DNA from: an uncultured Polaribacter sp.
Lineage (GTDB): Bacteria; Bacteroidota; Bacteroidia; Flavobacteriales; Flavobacteriaceae
DNA: 64,000 bases
Assembly (NCBI RefSeq): GCF_947503875.1
Contig: NZ_CANNFH010000003.1
Location: forward strand, 372,001-436,000
Direction: 5' to 3'
The notes beneath the pieces were generated by a model. The model made no database searches. It worked only from the letters and a program-made list of their open reading frames with translations, and was not told the DNA's origin. The first letter of the stretch is position 1, and every line of letters begins with the position of its first letter. Of the stretch, positions 8,353 through 15,443 are shown piece by piece. The position numbers were made by a program, and so were the translations under genes.

Positions 8353-8535
8353 TTATTTAATTTCTTTGTGAACAGTCATTTTATTTAAAATAGAGTTAAA
8401 TTTCTTAATCTCCATTCTATCAGGACTATTTTTCTTGTTCTTAGTTGTAATGTATCTAGAAGTACCTGGTTTACCAGAAGCTTTGTGCTCTGTACATTCT
8501 AAAATTACTTGAACTCTATTACCTTTTTTTGCCAT
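8353..8535 (-). CDS. rpmG: 50S ribosomal protein L33
   Basis: Ribosomal protein L33, 60 residues. It reads [18 protein letters not shown], then a [16 protein letters not shown] core and the ending [11 protein letters not shown]. It lacks the CxxC zinc-ribbon pairs of the Zn-binding L33 form (only one cysteine, in LECTEH), so it is the zinc-independent type. It lies between rpmB and DUF4295 with short gaps, in the same operon. Confidence 0.96.
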   Translation of the reverse strand: MAKKGNRVQVILECTEHKASGKPGTSRYITTKNKKNSPDRMEIKKFNSILNKMTVHKEIK

Positions 8536-8562
8536 TTGTATAAAATTTTAAATTGCTTAAGC

Positions 8563-8802
8563 TTACTTAGTTAAAAATCCGTTAGCTCTAGCTTCTTTTA
8601 TAACTGCAGAAATTCCTTTCTTGTTAATATTTTTTAAAGCAGATGCAGATACTTTTAAAGTAATCCATTTATCTTCTTCTGGAATGTAAAAACGCTTGGT
8701 CATTAAATTAGCGTCAAACTTTCTTTTTGTTCTATTTAAAGCCTTAGAAACATTGTTTCCAACCATTGCTTTTTTTCCTGTTAATTCACAAACTCTAGAC
8801 AT
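8563..8802 (-). CDS. rpmB: 50S ribosomal protein L28
   Basis: Ribosomal protein L28, 79 residues, first gene of the rpmB-rpmG-DUF4295 operon. It starts MSRVCELTGKKAMVGNNVSK, continues NRTKRKFDANLMTKRFYIPE and has a C-terminal KGISAVIKEARANGFLTK. A consensus -7 promoter element lies 41 bases upstream of the ATG. Confidence 0.97.
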   Translation of the reverse strand: MSRVCELTGKKAMVGNNVSKALNRTKRKFDANLMTKRFYIPEEDKWITLKVSASALKNINKKGISAVIKEARANGFLTK

Positions 8803-8842
8803 CTTTTCGACAGTATTTATAGTGTTATCTCTAAACGAGGTG

Positions 8843-8850
8843 CAAATCTA
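8843..8850 (-). promoter_or_regulatory. -7 promoter element for the rpmB operon
   Basis: The minus strand reads TAGATTTG, matching TAnnTTTG, 40 bases before the rpmB ATG. It lies in the 88-base gap after cinA, so the ribosomal protein genes can be transcribed independently of cinA. Confidence 0.6.
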
Positions 8851-8890
8851 CAAATAATTAAAAGATTGAACAAAACTATTTTGCAAATTT

Positions 8891-10132
8891 TTAAAGAATT
8901 TCTCTTTGTAGTATTTCTAGCGCTTTGCTTACCGTTCTGTTGATTACTTTCTCTCTAGGTTGCCCAAAGTTAAACTCTTCTACAACTTGCTTATTATCAG
9001 AAACTACTGCTATAAAAACAACACCTGCGTTGGTTGTGTTTTTATCTGTTGTTGGGCCTGCATTGCCTGTAACTGCTACTGCAAAATTAGTGTTTAACTT
9101 GTCTTTAGCGCCTTTTGCCATTTCTAATGCTACTGCTGCACTTACTACTGTGTGTGTATATATAGTTTGCGCGGAAACATTTAACAAATCTGTTTTTGTT
9201 TCTGCGGAATACGCAATAATACTACCTTTATAATAGGCTGAAGAACCTGAAACAGCAACTAAGGTAGCCGCTATTTTGCCACCTGTTACACTTTCTGCAG
9301 TACAAATGGTTTGGCTTTTTTCTTTTAATAGGATTCCTATTCTCTTTTCTAAGGAAGCATCATCATCTAAACCTGTAATAATTTCTGGTATTAACTGATA
9401 AACTTTTGCAACTTCTGCATCTAATTCTTTTTCTAATTTTGCTTCGTTATTACTTTTACCAGACAAACGCAAACGCACTCTGCCATAAGATGGCAAATAG
9501 GCTAACTTTATATGTGCTGGTAAATTATTTTCGAAATCTTCTATTTTTTCTGCAATATTGCTCTCTCCTTCTCCATAAGTCATAATTGTTTTATGGATGA
9601 TAAAAGGCAATTGAAATTGTGCTTGAATTTTAGGTAACACTTTATTGGTTATTAATCCTTTCATTTCATAAGGCACTCCTGGTAAGGATACAAAAACAGT
9701 ATTATTCTCAAAAAACCACATGCCTGGTGCTGTACCAAATGCGTTGTGTAAAACGGTTGCTTTAGATGGTATTTGGGCTTGTGTTCTTTGTATGGGTTTA
9801 AAAGGTCTGTTTAGTCTTGCAAAAATTCCCTTTACATGCGCTATAACTTCTGGATGTTCTATAATTTCTGTATCATTAAAATACTTGGCTAGTGTTTTCT
9901 TGGTGATATCGTCTTTTGTTGGCCCTAAACCTCCTGTAATAATAACGATATCTGCTCTAGATTCTGCTTCTTTTAGCGCTTTTAAAATATGCTCTTCATC
10001 ATCTTGTATAGAACTGATTTGATACACAGAAACGCCTATTTTATTTAATTCTTTACCAATCCATTGTGAGTTGGTGTCTATAATTTGTCCGATTAAAATC
10101 TCGTCTCCTATCGTTATAATTTCTGCTTTCAT
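8891..10132 (-). CDS. cinA: CinA-family protein (pyrophosphatase / NMN amidohydrolase type)
   Basis: Two-domain CinA protein of 413 residues. The N-terminal MoaB/MogA-like domain (about 1-170) has IGDEILIGQIIDTNSQWI, ITGGLGPTKDDITK and FVSLPGVPYEMKGL; in studied members it hydrolyses ADP-ribose or related pyrophosphates. The C-terminal PncC-like domain (about 255-413) has TAESVTGGKIAA, GSIIAYSAETK and AVAVTGNAGPT, typical of nicotinamide mononucleotide amidohydrolase in NAD salvage. Both domains look intact. It lies upstream of rpmB on the same strand. Which activity dominates here cannot be told. Confidence 0.94.
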   Translation of the reverse strand: MKAEIITIGDEILIGQIIDTNSQWIGKELNKIGVSVYQISSIQDDEEHILKALKEAESRADIVIITGGLGPTKDDITKKTLAKYFNDTEIIEHPEVIAHVKGIFARLNRPFKPIQRTQAQIPSKATVLHNAFGTAPGMWFFENNTVFVSLPGVPYEMKGLITNKVLPKIQAQFQLPFIIHKTIMTYGEGESNIAEKIEDFENNLPAHIKLAYLPSYGRVRLRLSGKSNNEAKLEKELDAEVAKVYQLIPEIITGLDDDASLEKRIGILLKEKSQTICTAESVTGGKIAATLVAVSGSSAYYKGSIIAYSAETKTDLLNVSAQTIYTHTVVSAAVALEMAKGAKDKLNTNFAVAVTGNAGPTTDKNTTNAGVVFIAVVSDNKQVVEEFNFGQPREKVINRTVSKALEILQREIL

Positions 10133-10210
10133 TTATTTAACTACGCGGGTTTAAAGGCAATAAAGTGGTTAAATTTTAATTGTAGTACTAAAACCTAAGT
10201 TGTTTTTATT

Positions 10211-10525
10211 TTACTCACCTATTCTTTCTATCTCTTCTTTTTTAATTTTCTTTTTACGATTCCAAATACCATTTAAAATTTGAAACGATACAAACACAAA
10301 TACCAAACCTAAAGTAAACGATTTAAAACCAATTGCAGTTAAATCAAATTCATCAACAGTTAATTCACTAAATAGCATAAGATAAACAGGGTGTACAATT
10401 GCACCTAAAAAATAAATTACAATTCCTATAAAACCAAATAACCATTTATTTTTCTGATGATTTTCAGCAAGTCTGTAGAAATAAAAGCCTATATAAAATA
10501 GTAATATGTATGGTAAGAATTGCAT
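10211..10525 (-). CDS. Small three-helix membrane protein, paralogue of its neighbour
   Basis: An uncharacterised 104-residue protein. There are three hydrophobic stretches (about 4-18, 28-50, 68-86) and a lysine-rich tail with a final ERIGE. It aligns by eye over its whole length with the product of the gene immediately upstream (10528-10845): shared elements are F/YTYLA or YFYRLAENHQKNK-type loops, a VxLL/MLFxE centre and an acidic EIG(K)E end. The two genes are 2 bases apart and probably arose by tandem duplication. No function is suggested. Confidence 0.75.
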   Translation of the reverse strand: MQFLPYILLFYIGFYFYRLAENHQKNKWLFGFIGIVIYFLGAIVHPVYLMLFSELTVDEFDLTAIGFKSFTLGLVFVFVSFQILNGIWNRKKKIKKEEIERIGE

Positions 10526-10527
10526 TT

Positions 10528-10845
10528 TTACTCTTTTCCTATTTCATCTAAATTATTGTTCTCTAAACTCTTTTTTACCAATCGTTTTCTAAGCGCTATA
10601 AAAAATAAGTATGGTATTATAATACTTAATAAAACGGATAAATATCTGTTGCCAACAAAACCTTCTTCAATTTTAAAATCTGTACTAAAACCATAGATTA
10701 AAAGGTAAACAAACCTTGTAGACCAAGAGACCATAAAACCAATAAAAAAATAGAATACTTTATTTTTTTCAAAGCGTTTTGCTAAGTAAGTATAGGAAAC
10801 CCCTATTAATAAAGACACAATTATTTGAACTACAAAATTTACCAA
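10528..10845 (-). CDS. Small three-helix membrane protein, paralogue of its neighbour
   Basis: An uncharacterised 105-residue protein with three predicted membrane segments (about 3-20, 30-52, 68-86), a lysine-rich loop (KRFEKNKVFYFF) and a charged tail ending DEIGKE. It is similar along its length to the protein encoded 2 bases downstream. It lies 2 bases after the FAH-family gene, so these three genes probably share a transcript. I do not recognise the family. Confidence 0.75.
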   Translation of the reverse strand: MVNFVVQIIVSLLIGVSYTYLAKRFEKNKVFYFFIGFMVSWSTRFVYLLIYGFSTDFKIEEGFVGNRYLSVLLSIIIPYLFFIALRKRLVKKSLENNNLDEIGKE

Positions 10846-10847
10846 GA

Positions 10848-11456
10848 TTATTTTACTCGAATATTAAATGCTTCTTTGCCTTCTATAACACCTTTTAAAT
10901 TATCATTTTCTGCAACTTTACCAACTCCTGCAGGTGTTCCTGTAAAAATAAGATCTCCTTTTTTTAAGGTGAAATATTGCGAAACGTAACTTATTAATTC
11001 ATCTATTTTCCATAACATGGTTTTAGATTCACCATCTTGTACTAAAATATCGTTTTTGTACAATTGGAATTTTATATTTTCTAAATTGAAATTTTCTTTG
11101 GCATAAAACTCACCCACAACTGCACTTCCATCAAAGGCTTTTGCCTTTTCCCATGGCAAACCTTTTTCTTTACATTTTTGTTGCACATCTCTTGCTGTAA
11201 AATCGATTCCTAAACCAATTTCATCATAATATTTATGCGCAAACTTTGCATCTATATGTTTCCCTACTTTATTTATTTTTACCAAAACCTCTACTTCATA
11301 ATGTACATCATTAGAAAATGGCGGTATAAAAAATGGATTTTTACGTGGTAAAATAGCAGAATCTGGCTTTAAAAAAACTACAGGATGTTCTGGTTTTTCA
11401 TTTGCTAATTCTTCGATATGTTTTGCGTAGTTGCGCCCAATACAAATTATTTTCAT
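10848..11456 (-). CDS. Fumarylacetoacetate hydrolase-family protein
   Basis: FAH-superfamily enzyme of 202 residues; members act as acylpyruvate hydrolases or oxaloacetate decarboxylases/tautomerases. Visible are IICIGRNYAKHIEEL, PVVFLKPDSAIL, VHYEVEVLVKINKVGKHI (metal-binding Glu-x-Glu), GIDFTARDVQ, KAFDGSAVVGEF and GDLIFTGTPAGVG. An ATG 9 bases further upstream is in frame, but it lies inside the palindromic repeat unit at 11459-11489. The sequence normal for the family begins MKIICIGRN, so I place the start at 11456. The substrate is not predictable. Confidence 0.88.
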   Translation of the reverse strand: MKIICIGRNYAKHIEELANEKPEHPVVFLKPDSAILPRKNPFFIPPFSNDVHYEVEVLVKINKVGKHIDAKFAHKYYDEIGLGIDFTARDVQQKCKEKGLPWEKAKAFDGSAVVGEFYAKENFNLENIKFQLYKNDILVQDGESKTMLWKIDELISYVSQYFTLKKGDLIFTGTPAGVGKVAENDNLKGVIEGKEAFNIRVK

Positions 11457-11458
11457 GA

Positions 11459-11489
11459 TCCCCATTTAATTTCCCCAAAGGGGAAAAAT
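11459..11489 (-). repeat. 31-bp palindromic unit U, copy abutting the FAH gene start
   Basis: On the minus strand: ATTTTTCCCC, loop TTT, GGGGAAATTAAA, tail TGGGGA, ending 2 bases before the FAH ATG. It differs from the copy at 12662-12692 at only two positions. It lies downstream of the FAH promoter, so it forms a hairpin in the leader directly before the start codon. It forms an inverted, outward-facing pair with the copy at 11661-11714. Confidence 0.85.
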
Positions 11490-11510
11490 ACGCTTATGTT
11501 TATCTTTGCG

Positions 11511-11518
11511 CAAAATTA
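11511..11518 (-). promoter_or_regulatory. -7 promoter element for the FAH gene
   Basis: The minus strand reads TAATTTTG (TAnnTTTG consensus), about 55 bases before the FAH ATG. The predicted leader therefore contains repeat unit U. Confidence 0.5.
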
Positions 11519-11660
11519 AAACGCTAAGTTACTTTAACTTCAATACCATCTTAGTCTTCCTATTTTGACATACCTTATGGAAAGTTAAGTAAGAAACACT
11601 CTTCTCTAGAAGATATTTCTTATCAATTATACTTCTTTTTATTCTATTTTTTTAACAATA

Positions 11661-11714
11661 GTTCCTTCCCTAGCCTGTGTTGAGCGCAAGCGAAACAGGA
11701 AGGTTAGGATGGGA
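11661..11714 (+). repeat. Palindromic unit U, long-loop variant, abutting the purU stop
   Basis: It starts GTTCCTTCCC and ends GGAAGG plus the tail TTAGGATGGGA, as in the copy at 17421. Instead of a TTT loop it carries a longer hairpin with CCTGT/ACAGG arms around TTGAGCGCAAGCG. The tail ends 2 bases from the purU stop codon. The same long-loop variant is seen, diverged, at 19524-19580. Confidence 0.85.
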
Positions 11715-11716
11715 TT

Positions 11717-12586
11717 TTACTCCCCAGCCTCTGGAAAAACAATTGCCTTGTTGCCATTTACAATAATTTGATGATTCAAATGATTTTTTACAGCTTTTGC
11801 TAAAACCAATTTCTCTATATCTGCACCAATTCTTTTTAATGTTTTTGCTGTACTTTCATGCGTTACACGCTCCACATCTTGCTCTATAATTGGACCTTCA
11901 TCTAAATCTTCTGTAGCATAATGTGCTGTTGCCCCAATTAACTTTACTCCTCTTTCATACGCTCTCTTATAAGGATTTGCTCCTTGAAAGGCTGGTAAGA
12001 AAGAATGATGAATATTTATAATTCTCTCCTTATAATGATTGATAAAATCTGACGATAAAATCTGCATATATCTTGCCATAACTACCAAATCTACCTGATT
12101 AGTATCTAAAAGACGAATAACTTGTGCTTCTTGCTCTTGCTTGGTTTCTTTAGTTACTGGCAAATGGTAATATGGTATACCAAACATATCTGCAATAGGT
12201 CTTAATTTATTATGATTGCTAATTACCATTTTAATAGTACAATCTAACAAACCTTCTTTTTGTCTAGACAACAAATCATACAAATTATGACTGGTATGAG
12301 AAACCATAATGGCTACATTTTGCTTTTGATCTTCATAATGTACAGACCAATTTAATTGTAAAGGTTCAGCTAAGCATACAAAAGCAACTTCTAAGTCTTT
12401 TTTGGTGATTTTTGTGCCATCTGCATCTAAACGAATTCGCATAAAATAGCGATTTTCGTCTGCATTTACATACTGCTGACAACTTACAATATTGAATCCT
12501 TTGTTGAAAAAAAAGTTGGTTACTTTAGCCAAAACTCCTTTTTGATCTGGACATTTTATTAAAAATGTTACTATTTGTGATTTCAT
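11717..12586 (-). CDS. purU: Formyltetrahydrofolate deformylase
   Basis: Hydrolyses 10-formyl-THF to THF and formate, supplying formate and balancing one-carbon pools. Length 289 residues from the chosen start. An N-terminal ACT domain (about 1-85; KCPDQKGVLAKVTNFFFNKG) is followed by a formyltransferase-like catalytic domain with GIPYYHLPVT, VDLVVMARYMQILS, the conserved IINIHHSFLPAFQGANPYK and ATAHYATEDLDEGPII with the catalytic Asp. An in-frame ATG two codons upstream lies inside palindromic unit U (12587-12617), which is flush with the ATG at 12586. MKSQIVTFLIKCPDQKG is the natural start. Confidence 0.95.
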   Translation of the reverse strand: MKSQIVTFLIKCPDQKGVLAKVTNFFFNKGFNIVSCQQYVNADENRYFMRIRLDADGTKITKKDLEVAFVCLAEPLQLNWSVHYEDQKQNVAIMVSHTSHNLYDLLSRQKEGLLDCTIKMVISNHNKLRPIADMFGIPYYHLPVTKETKQEQEAQVIRLLDTNQVDLVVMARYMQILSSDFINHYKERIINIHHSFLPAFQGANPYKRAYERGVKLIGATAHYATEDLDEGPIIEQDVERVTHESTAKTLKRIGADIEKLVLAKAVKNHLNHQIIVNGNKAIVFPEAGE

Positions 12587-12617
12587 TCCCATCTTAATCT
12601 TCCCAAAGGGAAGAAAC
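12587..12617 (-). repeat. 31-bp palindromic unit U, copy flush with the purU start codon
   Basis: On the minus strand: GTTTCTTCCC, TTT, GGGAAGATTAAG, ATGGGA, with the purU ATG as the very next three bases. It is the outward-facing inverted partner of the copy at 12662-12692; together they bound a 106-base block that fills the whole purU-menB gap. Confidence 0.9.
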
Positions 12618-12661
12618 TGTTATGTTATTATTGTGTTTTTATAATCTGTATACTCAAGAGT

Positions 12662-12692
12662 GTTTTTCCCCTTTGGGGAAATTAAAAGGGGA
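12662..12692 (+). repeat. 31-bp palindromic unit U, copy flush with the menB stop codon
   Basis: Reads GTTTTTCCCC, TTT, GGGGAAATTAAA, AGGGGA and is followed immediately by the reverse complement of the menB TAA. Same length and register as the copies at 11459, 12587 and 17421. Confidence 0.9.
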
Positions 12693-13532
12693 TTATGGTA
12701 TCCACTTTTTAGGGAAATTAGGTTTTCTCTTTTCAAGAAAAGCATCTCTTCCCTCTTTTGCTTCATCTGTCATATATGCCAAACGCGTTGCTTCTCCTGC
12801 AAAAACTTGTTGCCCAACCATACCATCATCTGTAAGATTCATGGCAAATTTTAGCATTTTTATAGAAGTCGGACTTTTCTCTAAAATTTCTTGTGCCCAT
12901 TGGTAAGCTGTACTTTCTAATTCGTCATGAGGAATAACAGCATTTACCATTCCCATTTCATAAGCTTCTTGAGCAGAATAGTTTCTCCCTAAAAAGAAAA
13001 TTTCTCTTGCTTTTTTTTGCCCCACCATTTTTGCCAAATATGCAGAACCATAACCACCATCAAAACTAGTTACATCTGCATCTGTTTGTTTAAAAATAGC
13101 ATGTTCTTTACTCGCTAAAGTTAAATCGCAAACTACATGTAAACTATGGCCACCACCAACTGCCCAACCAGGCACTACACAAATTACTGCTTTTGGCATA
13201 AAACGTATTAAACGTTGTACTTCTAAAATATTTAATCTGTGGTAACCATCATCGCCTACATAACCTTGATGACCACGTGCTTTTTGATCTCCACCAGAAC
13301 AAAACGAATACACCCCATCTTTGGTGCTTGGCCCTTCTGCAGAAAGTAAAACTACACCTATATTTACGTCTTCTCCTGCATCATAAAATGCATCATATAA
13401 CTCAGAAGTTGTTTTTGGTCTAAAAGCATTTCTTACATTAGGTCTATTAAATGCAATTCTAGCTACAGAACCACTTTTCTTATAAGTAATATCTTCATAT
13501 TCTTTAACGGTTTTCCAATCCGGTTGTATCAT
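12693..13532 (-). CDS. menB: 1,4-dihydroxy-2-naphthoyl-CoA synthase
   Basis: Crotonase-fold enzyme closing the second ring of menaquinone from o-succinylbenzoyl-CoA. Length 279 residues. MenB hallmarks are visible: an N-terminal YKKSGSVARIAFNRPNVRNAF, the SFCSGGDQKARG loop, GWAVGGGHSLHVVCDLTLAS (oxyanion hole), the QTDADVTSFDGGYGSAYLA aspartates, and the C-terminal GRDAFLEKRKPNFPKKW. The stop codon touches palindromic unit U. A consensus promoter element lies 46 bases upstream. menD is 2 kb away on the same strand, separated by a converging esterase-like gene. Confidence 0.96.
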   Translation of the reverse strand: MIQPDWKTVKEYEDITYKKSGSVARIAFNRPNVRNAFRPKTTSELYDAFYDAGEDVNIGVVLLSAEGPSTKDGVYSFCSGGDQKARGHQGYVGDDGYHRLNILEVQRLIRFMPKAVICVVPGWAVGGGHSLHVVCDLTLASKEHAIFKQTDADVTSFDGGYGSAYLAKMVGQKKAREIFFLGRNYSAQEAYEMGMVNAVIPHDELESTAYQWAQEILEKSPTSIKMLKFAMNLTDDGMVGQQVFAGEATRLAYMTDEAKEGRDAFLEKRKPNFPKKWIP

Positions 13533-13577
13533 ATTTTTGTATTTTAGGCGTTAGTTATAAAAACTAAACTATTGTTA

Positions 13578-13585
13578 CAAAAATA
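13578..13585 (-). promoter_or_regulatory. -7 promoter element for menB
   Basis: The minus strand reads TATTTTTG, matching TAnnTTTG, in the 66-base gap between menB and the divergent esterase-like gene. Confidence 0.5.
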
Positions 13586-13598
13586 AACATTCTAAATC

Positions 13599-14756
13599 AT
13601 GATTAAGAAATCGTTGCTATTAATATTTATATTTTTTTGTGTCTTTGGTTATTCACAAAAAATTATTTCTAAAAAAATTACCTCAGATTTTTTAGAAGAT
13701 ACAAGAGAAATAAAAATTTACTTGCCTGAAGGTTATGATCCAGATGCTGATAAGAATTATCCGCTAGCTATAGTTTTAGACGCAGAATATTTATTTGATG
13801 CTTATGTTGGAAACGCTGTTTTATTTGCAGCCAAAGACAAAGCGCCCAAACAAATTGTAGTAGGTATAAATATGGCTAAAACTAGAAAAAAAGACACTTA
13901 TTTTGATTTGAATTCTGGTAATCTTACAGTAAGCAATAAAATGTTTTATGATTTTTTAAAAAATGAAGTTATTTATTACGTTGAAGCAAACTATAAAACA
14001 TCTCCTTTTATATCTATTGTTGGTAATGGTACTTCTGCAAACTTAATTACGAGCTTTTTAAGTGAAAACTCGCCATTAATAAATGCATATATTTGTATTA
14101 ATGCCACTTATTCAGAGGCTATTCTAAATCAAATGGCAGGCTACGAGTTGGCAAGATTAAAAAAAGAAGATAATACATTTTACTTTTACAATAACAACTC
14201 CACAAGTTTTTCTAATGCCAAACAAACTAAAATTGCCGGGTTTCAAAAAAGTATGAGTAACTTAAACATTAGCAATTTTAATGTAATAAATGATATAATT
14301 GAAACTGAAAGCAGTGTTTCTGCCCTAAGTGAAGCCATACCAAGAGCATTAACTAAGGTTTTTGAAATATATTCTGCCATTTCTAAAGAAGAATTTGATA
14401 AAAACGTGAAAAATCTTGAGCCTTTAGATGCCATTTCTTACTTAGAAAATAAATACTTAGATATTGAATTTTTATTTGGTAGTAATTTAGGAATTAGAGA
14501 GCAAGATATTTATGCCGTTGAAAAGATTGTAATAGAAAAAGAAAACGGAGACCAACTGCTTAATTTTGGAAGAATGATTTTAAAATTATACCCAACTTCT
14601 CCTTTAGGTGATTATTATATGGGACGTTATTATGAAGAAGGACAAAATAGAAGAAAGGCACTAAAACACTACAAAATTGGTTATGGTAAAATGGATCCTG
14701 CAGACCCAAATGCAGATGCTTTTTATGAAAACATATTAAGAATTGGTGGGCAGTAA
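13599..14756 (+). CDS. Secreted esterase-like alpha/beta-hydrolase lacking the nucleophile serine
   Basis: An exported protein of 385 residues with a signal peptide (FIFFCVFGYSQ). The N-terminal half resembles the putative-esterase (esterase D/enterochelin esterase) fold: REIKIYLPEGYDPDADKNYP, LAIVLDAEYLFDA, KQIVVGINM. Where the family has the GHSxGG nucleophile elbow this protein reads SIVGNGTSANL, so the serine position appears to be glycine. The C-terminal 110 residues have a TPR-like helical character (GDYYMGRYYEEGQNRRKALKHYK). It may be a non-catalytic binding protein. It is a single gene between menB (divergent) and a CvfB-like gene (convergent). Confidence 0.75.
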   Translation: MIKKSLLLIFIFFCVFGYSQKIISKKITSDFLEDTREIKIYLPEGYDPDADKNYPLAIVLDAEYLFDAYVGNAVLFAAKDKAPKQIVVGINMAKTRKKDTYFDLNSGNLTVSNKMFYDFLKNEVIYYVEANYKTSPFISIVGNGTSANLITSFLSENSPLINAYICINATYSEAILNQMAGYELARLKKEDNTFYFYNNNSTSFSNAKQTKIAGFQKSMSNLNISNFNVINDIIETESSVSALSEAIPRALTKVFEIYSAISKEEFDKNVKNLEPLDAISYLENKYLDIEFLFGSNLGIREQDIYAVEKIVIEKENGDQLLNFGRMILKLYPTSPLGDYYMGRYYEEGQNRRKALKHYKIGYGKMDPADPNADAFYENILRIGGQ

Positions 14757-14763
14757 GTAGTTG

Positions 14764-14833
14764 TGAGTTATGAGTTATGAGTTATGAGTTATGAGTTATG
14801 AGTTATGAGTTATGAGTTATGAGTTATGAGTTA
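14764..14833 (+). repeat. Perfect heptanucleotide array, TGAGTTA x10
   Basis: Ten exact head-to-tail copies begin 8 bases after the esterase-like gene's stop codon. It is the first part of a composite with the octamer array at 14902-14949; together they fill the whole convergent gap. Confidence 0.95.
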
Positions 14834-14901
14834 AAATTTGAAAAAAATCACATGCTTTTAACACGATAAACTAATGAACTTATAAACAATTTTAACATTA
14901 C

Positions 14902-14949
14902 AACTTTAAAACTTTACAACTTTTAAACTTTTAAACTTTATAACTTTAC
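14902..14949 (+). repeat. Octanucleotide AACTTTAA-type array x6
   Basis: Six in-register 8-base units: AACTTTAA, AACTTTAC, AACTTTTA, AACTTTTA, AACTTTAT, AACTTTAC. The array ends 2 bases before the (minus-strand) stop codon of the CvfB-like gene. Related arrays lie at 33123-33185, 50260-50331 and 20436-20459. Confidence 0.9.
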
Positions 14950-14951
14950 AA

Positions 14952-15443
14952 TTAAGAAACCAAAACAATTCTATCTGCTTCTAAAGTAATTAGTTTTTGC
15001 TTGTATAAATTACCAACTGCTTTTTTAAAGGCTTTTTTACTCATTTTCATATGAAAACGTATAGAATCTGGGCTGCTTTTGTCGGTTAACATTAAAAAAC
15101 CTTCTTTACTAGCTTTTAATTTATCTAAAACTTTTTGAGTATCAGCATCTATTACATTTCTAAAACCTTGTGGTCTTAAAGAAACATCTATTTTACCGTC
15201 TTCTCTAATTTGTTTGATATAGCCAGTAATTTCCATGTTTTCTTCTAAATCTTGAAAAACCTCACTTCTAAAAAGCAAACCATCATACTCTTCATTAATT
15301 AAAACAGTATAACCTAAGCCTGTTTCTGTTTCTATAACTAGATTTACTTTATCACCTTCTTTAAAATCGTAATCAAATTCTTGAAAACTATTTTCCTCCT
15401 TTAAATTATCCTCTTCTTGGTTAAATTCTTCTTGTAAACTCAT
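14952..15443 (-). CDS. CvfB-like S1-domain RNA-binding protein
   Basis: A 163-residue protein: an acidic N-terminus (about 1-25), an S1-like OB fold (about 28-105; DYDFKEGDKVNLVIETETGLG, MEITGYIKQIREDGKIDVSLR) and a C-terminal winged-helix-like module (about 115-163; SPDSIRFHMKMSKKAFKKAVGNLY, ITLEADRIVLV). This is the arrangement of the C-terminal half of CvfB (RNA-binding virulence regulator of Gram-positives), which is normally about 280 residues; here the tandem N-terminal S1 repeats are missing. Its ATG overlaps the menD stop (TAATG), so it is translationally coupled to menD. Its exact role is unknown. Confidence 0.8.
   Translation of the reverse strand: MSLQEEFNQEEDNLKEENSFQEFDYDFKEGDKVNLVIETETGLGYTVLINEEYDGLLFRSEVFQDLEENMEITGYIKQIREDGKIDVSLRPQGFRNVIDADTQKVLDKLKASKEGFLMLTDKSSPDSIRFHMKMSKKAFKKAVGNLYKQKLITLEADRIVLVS

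Noticed and set aside
11459..12692. Inverted U pairs as an insertion sequence
   Set aside because: The blocks are only 106-349 bases long and contain no transposase or remnant; at most they are miniature non-autonomous elements.
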